From Solirubrobacterales bacterium (GTDB lineage: Bacteria; Actinomycetota; Thermoleophilia; Solirubrobacterales; Solirubrobacteraceae), in assembly GCA_003138355.1 (NCBI GenBank), contig PLFX01000016.1, positions 63,344-127,343 of the forward strand: DNA of 64,000 nt, read 5' to 3'. Shown here one piece after another: positions 33,685 through 43,175 of this stretch. The notes under the pieces were generated by a model. It was not told the origin of the DNA. It ran no database searches and saw only the letters and a list, made by a program, of their open reading frames with translations. A program made the translations under genes and the position numbers. The stretch's first letter is position 1, and every line of letters starts with the position of its first letter.

Positions 33685-34964
33685 GTCGCGACCGCGACGT
33701 CGGGCTGAAGGCGCGCGATCGCCTCGCGGAACAGCTCCTCGTCGGGGCCGATCGCGCCGACCGACAGGTGCGCGGCGTCGTAGAGCTCGCGCGCAAGCGC
33801 CGTCAACTGGTCCGCGTCGACCTTGTCGATCCGCGCGATCACCTCGTCGAGGCCGAGGATCTCCATCTTCGCGAGCATGTTCGAACCGAGGCGCTCCATG
33901 CGAGCCGTCGTCGACTCGAGCGCGAGCACGACGCGGCCCTTGACGTTGTCCTTCGCCCGCGTCAGCTCCTCCTCGCTGACGGGCTCCTCGCGCAGGCGCT
34001 CCAATTCCTCCCCGATCACCTTGACGACCTCGGCGAGGTTGTCCGTGCGCGTCCCAACGTAGAGGCCGACCTGGCCCGTGCCGGCATAGAGGCTCTGGAA
34101 GGTGAAGACCGAGTATGCGAGGCCACGCCGCTCACGCACCGCCTGGAACAGGCGCGACGAGGACGTCCCGCCCGCGAGGCTGTCGAGCACGCGCAGTGCG
34201 AAGCGGCGCTCGTCCTCGCGCGGCAGTCCGAGCCCGCCAATGCAGACGTGGAACTGCTCGGTGTCCTTGCGCCGGAAGAGGGCGCGCGGCGCACTGGCCG
34301 CCGGTGGCGGTGGCGCGCTGACATGCCGCAACAGGTCTGGGGCTGAGCGCATCGCTCCCTCGGCCCACGCAACGACCTGGTCGTGGCTGACGCTGCCGGC
34401 GGCGGCGATGACGATGTTCTGCGGGAAGTAGCGCTCGTCGTGGAAAGCGAGCAGCTGCTCGCGGGTTGCGTGCCCCACGACCTCCGCTCGCCCGAGGATC
34501 GCTCGCCCGAGCGGGTGGTGGGGGAACACCGCCTCGCCGAAGATGTCGAAGACGAGATCCTGCGGGTCGTCCTCGTACATCGCGATCTCCTCGAGCACGA
34601 TCGCGCGCTCCTCGGCCAAGCCGGTGAGCGCGGGTTCGGTGACCATCTGCGCGATCACGTCGAACGCGCGCTCGAGGTGGATGTCGAGCACGCGGGCGAA
34701 GACCGAGGTCCCCTCCTTGCCGGTCCCGGCGTTGAGCTCGGCTCCCATCGCATCGAAGATCTGGTCGATCTCCTCGGAGCCGTAACGCGCCGTCCCGCGG
34801 AAGAGCATGTGCTCGAGTAGGTGCGACAGGCCGGCCTGCTCGTCGCTCTCGGTCACCGAGCCGGTCCCGATCCAGAACCCGAGGGCGACGGAGCGCACCT
34901 CGGGCACGTGCTCGGTGACGACACGCACGCCGCCATCGAGCTCGGTGATCTGATGCTGGGTCAT
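33681..34964 (-). CDS. M16 family zinc metallopeptidase
   Basis: 427 residues. The inverted zinc motif H-x2-E-H is in LSHLLEHMLFRGT, with the third ligand Glu in the EERAIVLEEIAMYEDDP region. The second, inactive-type domain has GLPREDERRFALRVLDSLAGG and RERRGLAYSVF. The gene commonly follows pnp in actinobacteria and resembles mitochondrial processing peptidase. ATG34964, with GGAAG upstream, is preferred over GTG34988. Confidence 0.92.
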   Translation of the reverse strand: MTQHQITELDGGVRVVTEHVPEVRSVALGFWIGTGSVTESDEQAGLSHLLEHMLFRGTARYGSEEIDQIFDAMGAELNAGTGKEGTSVFARVLDIHLERAFDVIAQMVTEPALTGLAEERAIVLEEIAMYEDDPQDLVFDIFGEAVFPHHPLGRAILGRAEVVGHATREQLLAFHDERYFPQNIVIAAAGSVSHDQVVAWAEGAMRSAPDLLRHVSAPPPPAASAPRALFRRKDTEQFHVCIGGLGLPREDERRFALRVLDSLAGGTSSSRLFQAVRERRGLAYSVFTFQSLYAGTGQVGLYVGTRTDNLAEVVKVIGEELERLREEPVSEEELTRAKDNVKGRVVLALESTTARMERLGSNMLAKMEILGLDEVIARIDKVDADQLTALARELYDAAHLSVGAIGPDEELFREAIARLQPDVAVAT

Positions 34965-35015
34965 CGTGTTGGAGCTTCCGGGTGGCACGCGTCGCGTACC
35001 ACCCGCCGGGCGGCG

Positions 35016-37256
35016 CTAGCGGCGCGGCCGACCCGAGCCACGCGAGCCGCCGTTGCGGCCACCCTCGCGGCCACCCTCGCGGGGGCGCCGCGGCCGGTCG
35101 CCGCCGTTGCTGGCAGCGGCAAGCGCGGTCAGCTCCTCCACCGTCTTGCCCGCGATCTCCGGATCGTCGGCGCGGCGGACGCCGATTCGGCCGCGCTCGC
35201 GGTCGACCTCGACGACGCGCACGGCGACCTCATCGCCCTTGTTCAGCGCCTCCTCGACCGTGTCGACCCGCTTGCCGGGCGAGACGTTCGAGATGTGGAG
35301 CAGGCCATCGGTCCCCTTCGAGAGCTCGATGAAGGCGCCGAATGCCGTCGTCTTGACGACCTTGCCGAGGTACTCGTCGCCGACCTCGACCTCCTTCATC
35401 ATCTGCCTGATCCGCTCGACGAGGGCATCTGCCATCTCGCCGTTCGCGGAGTAGATCAGGACCTGACCGTCGTCGTTGACGTCGATCTGCGAGTCGTACT
35501 CCTCGCACAGGCCGCGAATCGTCTCGCCGCCCTTGCCGATCAACAGCCCGATCTGGCTCGGATCGATCTGGACCTTCTCGATCCGCGGCGCGTACTCGCT
35601 GAGGGACTCGCGCGGCGCCTCGATGATCGCCGCCATCTGCGCGAGGATCGCGGTGCGCGCCGCGTGGGCCTGCGTCAGCGCGTCGCGCAGGATGTCGAAC
35701 GTGACGCCCGAGATCTTGATGTCCATCTGCAGCGCGGTGATGCCGCGGTCGGTTCCGGCGACCTTGAAGTCCATGTCACCGAGGTGGTCCTCGACGCCCG
35801 CGATGTCGGTCAGGACGATGTAGTCATCGCCCTCCTTGATCAGGCCCATCGCGATGCCCGCAACGGGCCGCGCGATCGGGACGCCGGCATCCATCAGCGC
35901 GAGCGAAGAGCCGCAGACCGAGGCCATCGACGAGGAGCCGTTTGACTCGAGGATGTCCGAGACGACGCGCACCGTGTAGGGGAACTCGTCGATCGTCGGG
36001 ATCATCGGCACGAGCGCGCGCTCGGCGAGCGCCCCGTGGCCGATGTCGCGCCGCTTGGGCCCGCCCAGTCGGCCGGTCTCCCCGACCGAGAACGGCGGGA
36101 AGTTGTAGTGATGCCAGTAGTACTTCTTCGTCTCTAGCCCGAGCGTGTCGAGGCGCATCTCCTCCTTGAGCGTGCCGAGCGCGACGACGCTGAGCGCCTG
36201 CGTCTGGCCGCGCGTGAAGAGCGCCGAGCCGTGGGCGCGCGGTAGCACGCCGGCTTCGATCGTGATCGGGCGGATCTCGTTCTCGGCGCGCCCATCGGGG
36301 CGCTTCTTGTGCACGGCGATGCGCTCGCGGATGATCGACTTCTCGAGCGCGTCGAAGGCAAGCTGGGCCGCGGCGCGCTTCTCCTTCGCATCCTCGGCCT
36401 CGGGGTCGCCGCCGTACTGCTCGAGGACGGCCTCCTCGACGGCCTTCGTCGCGTCCTGGCGCGCCAGCTTGTCCTCGACCTGCGTCGCCGAGTCAAGCGC
36501 CGCGCCATGCGATGAGCGGATCGACTCGAGCAGCTCGGAGTCGGCCTTGAGCACGACCACCTGCAGCTTCTCCTTGCCGACCTTCGCGGCGAGCTCGCGC
36601 TGGAGCTGGCAGAGCTTCTTGATCTCGCTGTGAGCGATGTCGAGGGCGTCGAGGATCTCGGCTTCGGGGATCTCTCGCGCGCCGGCCTCGACCATCAAGA
36701 GCGCGTCCTCGGTGCCCGCGACGATCAGGTCGAGGTCCGTTCCGGAGAGCAGGTCCTCCTCGCGCGGGTTGACGACGAAGTTCCCGTCGACCTTGCCGAT
36801 CCGCACCGCGCCGACCGGCTGGGGCAGCGGAATGTCGGAGATCATGATCGCCGCCGACGCTGCGTTCATCGCCAGGATGTCGTAGGGGTGGACGTGGTCG
36901 ACGGACAGCGGGATCGCAACGATCTGCGTGTCGTAGCGCCAGCCCTTCGGGAACAGCGGGCGGATCGGACGGTCAATCATCCGCGCGGTGAGCGTGCCCT
37001 TCTCCCCCGAGCGACCTTCGCGCTTGAAGAACGAGCCGGGGATCTTCCCGGCGGCGTACATGCGCTCTTCGACGTCGACGGTCAGCGGCAGGAAGTCCGC
37101 GTCACGCAGATCGCCGACGGTGGCGGTCGCGAGGACCATCGTGTCGCCCTGGCGGACTACTACGGCGCCGCCTGCCTGCTTCGCAACTCGTCCGGTCTCG
37201 AACGAGATTTCGCTGCCCGCGATCGTCGCAGACAGCCGGGTGATGCCATTACTCAT
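35016..37256 (-). CDS. pnp: Polyribonucleotide nucleotidyltransferase
   Basis: 746 residues. Two RNase PH-like domains (N-terminal from about 10; C-terminal with ALFTRGQTQALSVVALG and PRRRDIGHGALAERAL-like text), a helical linker, KH (about 560-620, IGLLIGKGGETIRGLCEEY) and S1 (about 630-700). The Gly/Arg-rich tail is typical. It degrades RNA phosphorolytically. ATG37256 with GAGAGG six bases upstream is preferred over GTG37274. The leader contains a small hairpin cluster (37311-37327). Confidence 0.96.
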   Translation of the reverse strand: MSNGITRLSATIAGSEISFETGRVAKQAGGAVVVRQGDTMVLATATVGDLRDADFLPLTVDVEERMYAAGKIPGSFFKREGRSGEKGTLTARMIDRPIRPLFPKGWRYDTQIVAIPLSVDHVHPYDILAMNAASAAIMISDIPLPQPVGAVRIGKVDGNFVVNPREEDLLSGTDLDLIVAGTEDALLMVEAGAREIPEAEILDALDIAHSEIKKLCQLQRELAAKVGKEKLQVVVLKADSELLESIRSSHGAALDSATQVEDKLARQDATKAVEEAVLEQYGGDPEAEDAKEKRAAAQLAFDALEKSIIRERIAVHKKRPDGRAENEIRPITIEAGVLPRAHGSALFTRGQTQALSVVALGTLKEEMRLDTLGLETKKYYWHHYNFPPFSVGETGRLGGPKRRDIGHGALAERALVPMIPTIDEFPYTVRVVSDILESNGSSSMASVCGSSLALMDAGVPIARPVAGIAMGLIKEGDDYIVLTDIAGVEDHLGDMDFKVAGTDRGITALQMDIKISGVTFDILRDALTQAHAARTAILAQMAAIIEAPRESLSEYAPRIEKVQIDPSQIGLLIGKGGETIRGLCEEYDSQIDVNDDGQVLIYSANGEMADALVERIRQMMKEVEVGDEYLGKVVKTTAFGAFIELSKGTDGLLHISNVSPGKRVDTVEEALNKGDEVAVRVVEVDRERGRIGVRRADDPEIAGKTVEELTALAAASNGGDRPRRPREGGREGGRNGGSRGSGRPRR

Positions 37257-37310
37257 TTGTTGCCTCTCTGCCACCCATCTGGCGGCACACGTTTCTTATC
37301 TCTCTTGGAG

Positions 37311-37327
37311 CTAGGCTAATCCTAGCC
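37311..37327. promoter_or_regulatory. Hairpin cluster in the rpsO-pnp spacer
   Basis: GGCTA/TAGCC (loop of four) and CTAGG/CCTAG are alternative stems in the same 17 bases, about 55 bases before the pnp start. pnp leaders often carry hairpins used in autoregulation. The rest of the 173-base spacer shows nothing else clear. Confidence 0.3.
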
Positions 37328-37429
37328 GGTGGGGTGGCTTGGACGCTCATGCTGCCGGCGCGTCAAGCAGCACACCGACGTGGCGCTGATCGCGATCGGG
37401 TGAACGTCGGGAGAAAGCCGCGAGGATGC

Positions 37430-37699
37430 TTACTTGCGCAGGCCCAGCGAGCTGATCAGCGCCCGGTAGCCCTCGATGTCGGTGCGCTGGAGGTAGTCGA
37501 GGAAGCGGCGACGCCTGCCGACCAGCATCAACAGCCCGCGGCGCGAGTGGTGGTCGTGGCTGTGGGTGCGCAGGTGATCGGTGAGCTCATTGATCCGCTC
37601 GGTCAGCTGCGCGACCTGGACCTTCGTGTTGCCGGTGTCCTGCTCATCGCGGCCGTACTCGCGCGCGAGCTCGCGCTTTCGCTCTGCTGTCAGCGTCAT
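37430..37699 (-). CDS. rpsO: 30S ribosomal protein S15
   Basis: 89 residues, the usual length. [22 protein letters not shown], then [35 protein letters not shown] are the 16S rRNA-binding hallmarks. ATG37699 overlaps the ribF stop. Confidence 0.98.
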   Translation of the reverse strand: MTLTAERKRELAREYGRDEQDTGNTKVQVAQLTERINELTDHLRTHSHDHHSRRGLLMLVGRRRRFLDYLQRTDIEGYRALISSLGLRK

Positions 37700-38607
37700 C
37701 GGCCGTCAAAGCTAGCAGACGCGCAGATCGCTCTGACACGTGCGACGTCGTCGTACATCGCGGCGATCAGCGCATCAGCGCTCTCGAAGCGGCGCTCGCC
37801 GCGCAGACGCTCGAGGAAGCGAAGGCGCAGCTCGCCGCCGTAGAGGTCGCCGTCGAAGTCGATCAGGTAGGCCTCGATCAGCTCGCCGCGCCCGGACTCG
37901 AAGGTCGGGCGCACACCGACGTTCACGGCGGCTGCCACCGCGCCGGACGCCGGACGCGACGGGATGCTCGCGAGGCAGGCATAGACACCGTGGCCAGGCT
38001 CGGCGAGCCGCTCGTCCGGCACGAGGTTCGCGGTCGGGAACCCGAGCTCGCGACCTCGGCGGTCGCCCTCGACGACCGTCCCGCGCAACTCGAAAGGCGC
38101 GCCGAGCATTCGCGCGGCTCGGCCGACCTCCCCGGCGGCGATCAGCGAGCGGATATGGCTCGAGGAGACGACTTCGCCGTCGAGCTCGCGCAGCGCCACG
38201 ACGCGCGTCTCGAATCGGGAATCCCCGGCGAGCATCCCCGCGTCCCCGCGCGCGGCTCGCCCGAAGCGGAAGTTCTCGCCAACCGAGACGCCGGCGGCGG
38301 CGAGGCGACCGACGATCACCTCGTCGACGAACTCGGCCGCGCTGCGCGTTGCGAAGGCCGCATCGAAGTCGATCACGATCAACTCCTGGACGCCGAGCGA
38401 GGCGATGATGTCGGCCTTGATCGGCAGCGGCGTAAGAATCCGCGGCGTGTGCGACGGGCGCAGCACGGACACCGGGTGCGGATCGAAGGTGAGGACGCTC
38501 GCGGCGTCGGCGATGACGTCCCGGTGACCGAGGTGCACGCCGTCGAACGTCCCGATCGCGAGCTGCGACACGCCGGGCGTGGCCTGCTCCAGGGAGACGG
38601 TCCTCAC
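37696..38607 (-). CDS. ribF: Bifunctional riboflavin kinase/FAD synthetase
   Basis: 303 residues. The FAD synthetase domain has [36 protein letters not shown] [12 protein letters not shown] and [12 protein letters not shown]. The C-terminal riboflavin kinase domain has [25 protein letters not shown] and [15 protein letters not shown]. It makes FMN and FAD. GTG38607 overlaps the truB stop. Confidence 0.95.
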   Translation of the reverse strand: MRTVSLEQATPGVSQLAIGTFDGVHLGHRDVIADAASVLTFDPHPVSVLRPSHTPRILTPLPIKADIIASLGVQELIVIDFDAAFATRSAAEFVDEVIVGRLAAAGVSVGENFRFGRAARGDAGMLAGDSRFETRVVALRELDGEVVSSSHIRSLIAAGEVGRAARMLGAPFELRGTVVEGDRRGRELGFPTANLVPDERLAEPGHGVYACLASIPSRPASGAVAAAVNVGVRPTFESGRGELIEAYLIDFDGDLYGGELRLRFLERLRGERRFESADALIAAMYDDVARVRAICASASFDGR

Positions 38608-39416
38608 AGGCGGCTCAGCTTCATCGGTCCGTCCGCCTCGTGGTGCTCGGCAAGCGCCAAAGCACGGCCCGCCCGGTCGGTCAGCAGCGCGGCGGCGTGG
38701 GCGGTTGGGACTTCGACGCGTCGCCCATGCGCGAGCGCCGCGGTTTGCTCTTCATCGAGCACGAGAATCGGAAGAAAGCGCGCGCACGCGGCGCGAACGT
38801 CCAGCAGGCTCGGCGCGCCCTCGGCGGGCCACGCGTCATCGACCGTGAACGGGCCGATCCGGGTACGGCGCAGCTCGAGGCAGTAGGCGTCCCCCAGTGC
38901 CCCAACCAGCGAGCGCACGTAGGTCCCCGCGGAGCAGGTGAAGCGCAGGGCAAGCTCGTCGCCGGCTCGCCAGAGCTCTTCGGCCGCGTAGACCTCGACC
39001 TCGCGCTCGGGCAGCTCGAAGAGCTCGCCGCGACGCGCCCGCTTGTAGGCCCGCTCGCCCGCCACCTTGATCGCCGAATAGGCCGGCGGGTGCTGGCGAA
39101 TTCGCCCGTGCGGCAGCTGCAGTGGCTCCGCGGGGCGCCGCCCGGTCTCCGTTATCTCCCCCTCGGTGTCGCCGGTCGTCGACGTCGCGCCAACGCGGGC
39201 CAGTACGTCGTAGGTCTTCGGCAGCGCCATGAAGAGCCGCTGCAGGCGGGTGGCCTGGCCGACGAGCAGGATCAGGAGCCCTGTCGCGAACGGGTCGAGC
39301 GTCCCGGCGTGGCCGACCCTGCGTTCGCCGAGCGCGCGCCGGGCGCGCGCGACCACCGCATGGGAGCTGATGCCGCGCGGCTTGTCGGCGAGCAGAACCC
39401 CGGCGGTCGCGCTCAC
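38604..39416 (-). CDS. truB: tRNA pseudouridine(55) synthase TruB
   Basis: 270 residues from GTG39416, which overlaps the nrnA stop (GTGA). LLADKPRGISSHAVV, catalytic Asp41 in VGHAGTLDPFATGLL, QHPPAYSAIKVAGERAYKRAR and CSAGTYVRSL. It makes pseudouridine 55 in the T-loop of tRNAs. A C-terminal PUA-like part is short. Longer in-frame extensions are antisense-like and rejected. Confidence 0.95.
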   Translation of the reverse strand: MSATAGVLLADKPRGISSHAVVARARRALGERRVGHAGTLDPFATGLLILLVGQATRLQRLFMALPKTYDVLARVGATSTTGDTEGEITETGRRPAEPLQLPHGRIRQHPPAYSAIKVAGERAYKRARRGELFELPEREVEVYAAEELWRAGDELALRFTCSAGTYVRSLVGALGDAYCLELRRTRIGPFTVDDAWPAEGAPSLLDVRAACARFLPILVLDEEQTAALAHGRRVEVPTAHAAALLTDRAGRALALAEHHEADGPMKLSRL

Positions 39417-40396
39417 ACCTGGGCGCGAATCGCGTCGATCAACGCGCTTGCCGAAAGCTCGCTCGTGAAGCCCGCTGCCCTGCGGTGTCCGCCGCCACCG
39501 TAGAGACGCGCGATCGCGGAGACATCGATCTCGTTGTCGGTCGCGCGCAGCGACACCTTGCGTTGGACCCCGCGCCCGTTCGCCGTTACCTCGCGAATCA
39601 GGATCGCAACCTTCACTCCCGTCAGTGCGCGCAGATGGTCGATCACGCCCTCGCTGTAGCTGTCCTCCGCACCGGTCTCGGCGAAGTCCGAGATCGTGAG
39701 TACCGCGGATGCGACGCCGTCGTCGGTGAACACCTTGAGGCTCTGGAGCGCGCGGCAGAGCAGTGCGAGCTTCGCCTGCGGGATCTCCTCGTAGATCCGC
39801 CGGTAAATGGCGGCGACATCGACGCCGGCGCCGATCAGCTCGGCCGCCATCAGGTGCGAGCGCGGCGTCGTGTTCTCGTAGGAGAACCGCCCGGTGTCGG
39901 TGACGAGCCCGACGTAGAGCGCCTCCGCGATCCCGGTCGTCAGCTCGACGCCGGTCTGGTGCAGCAGGTCCCAGACGATCTCGGCGGTGCACGATGCGTC
40001 CTCGACGACGTAGTTGACGGTGCCGAAGCGCGTGTTGTCGTGGTGGTGGTCGATGTTGACGAGCGTCTTGCCGTCGTGCAGGGCCGCCAGCGGGTTGCGG
40101 TCGAGGTTGCCGCAGTCGAGGAACATCACGGTCCGCTCGGCGAGGTCGCTCGGCGGCCCGGTGACTAGTCCGTCAAGCGACAGGAACCGGTACTCGTTGG
40201 GCAGCGGGAAGTCGTCGGGCGCGATCACCATCACCGAGTCCTTGCGCAGTGCACGCAACAGGGCTTGCATCGCGATCAGCGATCCGAGCGCATCGCCGTC
40301 GGGGTGCTCGTGAGTCACCAGCAGGAAACGCTCCTGCGCATCGATCGTCGCGAGCACCGCCGCGCGCGCGTCCAGTGCGAGCGCCGCGTCGGTCAT
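39413..40396 (-). CDS. nrnA: DHH-family oligoribonuclease / pAp phosphatase
   Basis: 327 residues. DHH phosphoesterase: THEHPDGDALGS (motif I), the DHH motif in VNIDHHHDNTRFG (about 113), TDTGRFSYENT, then DHHA1 with a GGGGHRRAAGF end motif. NrnA breaks down short RNAs and pAp. The rbfA-nrnA-truB-ribF order is common in Gram-positive bacteria. ATG40396 overlaps rbfA. Confidence 0.92.
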   Translation of the reverse strand: MTDAALALDARAAVLATIDAQERFLLVTHEHPDGDALGSLIAMQALLRALRKDSVMVIAPDDFPLPNEYRFLSLDGLVTGPPSDLAERTVMFLDCGNLDRNPLAALHDGKTLVNIDHHHDNTRFGTVNYVVEDASCTAEIVWDLLHQTGVELTTGIAEALYVGLVTDTGRFSYENTTPRSHLMAAELIGAGVDVAAIYRRIYEEIPQAKLALLCRALQSLKVFTDDGVASAVLTISDFAETGAEDSYSEGVIDHLRALTGVKVAILIREVTANGRGVQRKVSLRATDNEIDVSAIARLYGGGGHRRAAGFTSELSASALIDAIRAQV

Positions 40397-40743
40397 GCGA
40401 GATCGCCCCGCTGGCGCAGCAGCGCCTCGATCTGCATCGCGCGGTCTGTCGTGTCGTCGTAGCGGAACTCGAGCGTCGGTGTGCGGCGCAGCTTGAGCTC
40501 CTGGGCGATCCGCCCCTGCAGGTACCCGTGCGCGTGGCGCAACCCGGCGAGCGACGCCTCGCGGTCGGGCGCATCGCCGAGCACGCTGACATAGACGCGG
40601 GCCGACGTCAGGTCGGGGCTCGTACTGACGTCCGTGACGGTTACGAATCCCACACGCGGATCCTTGAGCTCCTCAGCGATTGCGTCGGCCAGCACCTGGC
40701 GGACCGCTTCGTCCACCCGGCGCATGCGCCCTCCAGCTGCCAT
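40393..40743 (-). CDS. rbfA: Ribosome-binding factor A
   Basis: 116 residues, KH-like. MRRVDEAVRQVLADAIAEELKDPRVGFVTVTDVS and ARVYVSVLG are typical, with LRRTPTLEFRYDDTTDRAMQIEALL at the end. It helps 30S maturation. ATG40743 has AAAGG upstream; ATG40725, with GGAGG very close, is possible. Confidence 0.95.
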   Translation of the reverse strand: MAAGGRMRRVDEAVRQVLADAIAEELKDPRVGFVTVTDVSTSPDLTSARVYVSVLGDAPDREASLAGLRHAHGYLQGRIAQELKLRRTPTLEFRYDDTTDRAMQIEALLRQRGDLA

Positions 40744-40786
40744 CCTAGTCGCCTTTGACGGCCCAGGTCCAGTGGCCCGGACCGGT

Positions 40787-43090
40787 TCACGTCCTCGCGA
40801 GTTGGCGCTCGACCTTGCGCGTCTCGTACGCCTCGAGCACGTCCCCGTCCTTGATGTCCTGGAAGTTCGCGAGGACGATGCCGCACTCGTAGCCGGAGCT
40901 CACCTCGCGCGCGTCCTCCTGGAAACGGCGCAGGCTCGCGATCGTCGTGTCCGCGACCACCGTGCCGTCGCGGACGACACGCACGCGCGCGCCGCGCGTG
41001 ACCTTGCCCTCGATCACGAACGAGCCAGCGATCGTGCCGATCCGCGACGCGCGGAATGTCTGGCGCACCTCCGCCTGGCCGATCGTCTCCTCGACCTCCT
41101 CCGGCTCGAGCATGCCCTGCATCGCGGCGCGCAGTTCGTCGATCGCGCGGTAGATCACCGAATAGCTGCGGATCTCGATCCCTTCGCGTTCCGCCAGCGC
41201 GCGCGCGTCGCCAACCGGACGCACATTGAACGCGAGGATCACTGCGTCGGAGGCTGCGGCGAGCATCACGTCGGACTCGCTGATGCCGCCCACGCCGCGG
41301 TGGATGATGTTGACCGCGACCTCGTCCTGCGGCAGCTTCGCGATCTCGTCCTCGACCGCCTCGACCGAGCCCGAAACGTCGCCCTTGAGCACGAGGTTGA
41401 GCTCCTTCACCGCGCCCTCCTGGGCGAGGCGGAACACGTCCTCGAGTGAGACCTTGCGACCCGAGCGCCGCGCGAGCGCCTCGGTCTTGAGCCGGTTCGC
41501 GCGCTCGCCGGCCAGCTGACGCGCACGGCGCTCGTTCTCGACGGCGCGCGCGAATTCGCCCGCCTCGGGAACGCCGTCGAAGCCGAGCACCTCGACCGGC
41601 TCTCCCGGCATCGCCTGGGCGGCCCGCGCGCCAGTGAAGTCCTGCATCGCGCGCACGCGACCGAAGTTGGCGCCCGCGACGAGCGAGTCGCCGACGTGCA
41701 GCGTGCCGCGCTGCACGAGCAGCGTCACGATCGGCCCGCGACCGGGGTCGAGCCGCGATTCGATCACCACGCCGGAAGCGGGCGCGTCGGGGTTCGACCG
41801 CAGCTCCTCGAGCTCGGCTACGACCTGGATCGTGTCGAGCAGCGACTCGAGTCCCTCCCGCGTCTTCGCCGAGACGTCGACGAACTCGACCTCGCCGCCC
41901 CACTCGGCGGGCTGGAGGCCGCGCTGGGTCATCTCGGTGCGAACGCGCTCGGGCTGCGCGCCCGGCTTGTCGATCTTGTTGACGGCGACGATGATTGGCA
42001 CCCCCGCGGCGCGCGCGTGATCGATCGCCTCGTCGGTCTGAGGCTTCACGCCGTCGTCGGCCGCGACGACGATCACGGCGATGTCGGTGACGCGTGCGCC
42101 GCGAGCGCGCATCGCCGTGAAAGCCTCGTGGCCGGGCGTATCGAGGAAGGTGATCGCGCGACCCGCGTGCTGGGCCTGATAGGCGCCGATGTGCTGGGTG
42201 ATGCCGCCGGCCTCCCCGGCGGCCACGGAGGTTTCGCGGATCGCGTCGAGCAGTGAGGTCTTGCCGTGATCGACGTGGCCCATGATCGTCACTACGGGCG
42301 GCCGCTCGGCGAGATCCTCGTCCTCATCCTCGAATTCGGGCTCGGCGATGTCGTCCGCGGCATGGACGATCTCGATGTCCTTCTTGAAGTCGTCGGCGAG
42401 CACTTGGATCGCGTCGTCGGAGAGCGTCTGGGTGAGCGTCGCCATCTCGCCGAGCGCCATCAGGTTGCGGATGATCTCCGGGACCGCGACGCCGAAGTAC
42501 TCGGCGACGTCCTTCACCGTCGAGCCGGAGTTGATGCGGATCAGGTCTGTCGCCTCGAGCGCGCGCGTATCGAGCGGCGCCACGGTGTCGTCGTAGGTGC
42601 CCCGTCGACGGCGACCGCGCCGCGGCGGGCGCCGCGGCGGTTGACCGGCCGGACCACTTGTACGGCGCGAGGCTTGCGAGTCGATGACGACGCGACGGCG
42701 CCCGGCGATCGCGCCGGGTCGCTGCTCGCCCTGGCGCGAATCGCGCGTCGGGCGCGAGCGGACCGCATCTGCTCCGCCGTCTGGAGTCGCGCTGGCCGCC
42801 GGCGCCGGTGCCGCGACCGCAGCGGCGCTTGCCGCGGGCGAGCTCGCCGGCGCGGCGGCGATGCGCGCCGACGGAGCGGTCTTGCTCGCACCGTTGCGTG
42901 CGCCCGTGGCGCTCGCGGCGACCGGCGTCGGCGCAGCGCCGGCGCCTTGCAGCGCCGCCTGCGCTGCGCTCTCCTCGACCGCCGAGCTCGGCGCCTTCGC
43001 GTCGATGCCGGCAGCCTGCAGCGTCACGATCAGCTCCTTGGTCGGAACCCCCACCTGCTTGGCTATCTCGTGAACGCGTTTCTTTGCCAT
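40787..43090 (-). CDS. infB: Translation initiation factor IF-2
   Basis: 767 residues, with a shorter N-terminal region than many actinobacterial IF-2. N-terminal IF2_N ([21 protein letters not shown]), an Ala-rich low-complexity stretch, a basic [14 protein letters not shown], a second IF2_N-like part, the G domain with [24 protein letters not shown] and NKIDKPG, then domains II-IV. It places initiator tRNA on the 30S subunit. nusA lies 85 bases upstream; ylxR, often between them, is absent. Confidence 0.97.
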   Translation of the reverse strand: MAKKRVHEIAKQVGVPTKELIVTLQAAGIDAKAPSSAVEESAAQAALQGAGAAPTPVAASATGARNGASKTAPSARIAAAPASSPAASAAAVAAPAPAASATPDGGADAVRSRPTRDSRQGEQRPGAIAGRRRVVIDSQASRRTSGPAGQPPRRPPRRGRRRRGTYDDTVAPLDTRALEATDLIRINSGSTVKDVAEYFGVAVPEIIRNLMALGEMATLTQTLSDDAIQVLADDFKKDIEIVHAADDIAEPEFEDEDEDLAERPPVVTIMGHVDHGKTSLLDAIRETSVAAGEAGGITQHIGAYQAQHAGRAITFLDTPGHEAFTAMRARGARVTDIAVIVVAADDGVKPQTDEAIDHARAAGVPIIVAVNKIDKPGAQPERVRTEMTQRGLQPAEWGGEVEFVDVSAKTREGLESLLDTIQVVAELEELRSNPDAPASGVVIESRLDPGRGPIVTLLVQRGTLHVGDSLVAGANFGRVRAMQDFTGARAAQAMPGEPVEVLGFDGVPEAGEFARAVENERRARQLAGERANRLKTEALARRSGRKVSLEDVFRLAQEGAVKELNLVLKGDVSGSVEAVEDEIAKLPQDEVAVNIIHRGVGGISESDVMLAAASDAVILAFNVRPVGDARALAEREGIEIRSYSVIYRAIDELRAAMQGMLEPEEVEETIGQAEVRQTFRASRIGTIAGSFVIEGKVTRGARVRVVRDGTVVADTTIASLRRFQEDAREVSSGYECGIVLANFQDIKDGDVLEAYETRKVERQLART

Positions 43091-43130
43091 CTAATCGTCG
43101 ATTCTACGTCGTTGCTGGCAGTTCCTGGCT

Positions 43131-43152
43131 GCGCCCGGCACCCTGCGGGCGC
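43131..43152. promoter_or_regulatory. Hairpin in the nusA-infB spacer
   Basis: GCGCCCG/CGGGCGC, a perfect 7-base stem with an 8-base loop, in the 85-base gap between nusA and infB. No T-run follows on the minus strand. It may set relative expression or RNA processing. Confidence 0.35.
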
Positions 43153-43175
43153 GCACCAGCCTCGCTGCGCTCGTC

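Noticed and set aside
43091..43175. Very short ylxR gene between nusA and infB
   Set aside because: Only 85 bases, with a hairpin and stops in the frames checked; too short for the YlxR domain.
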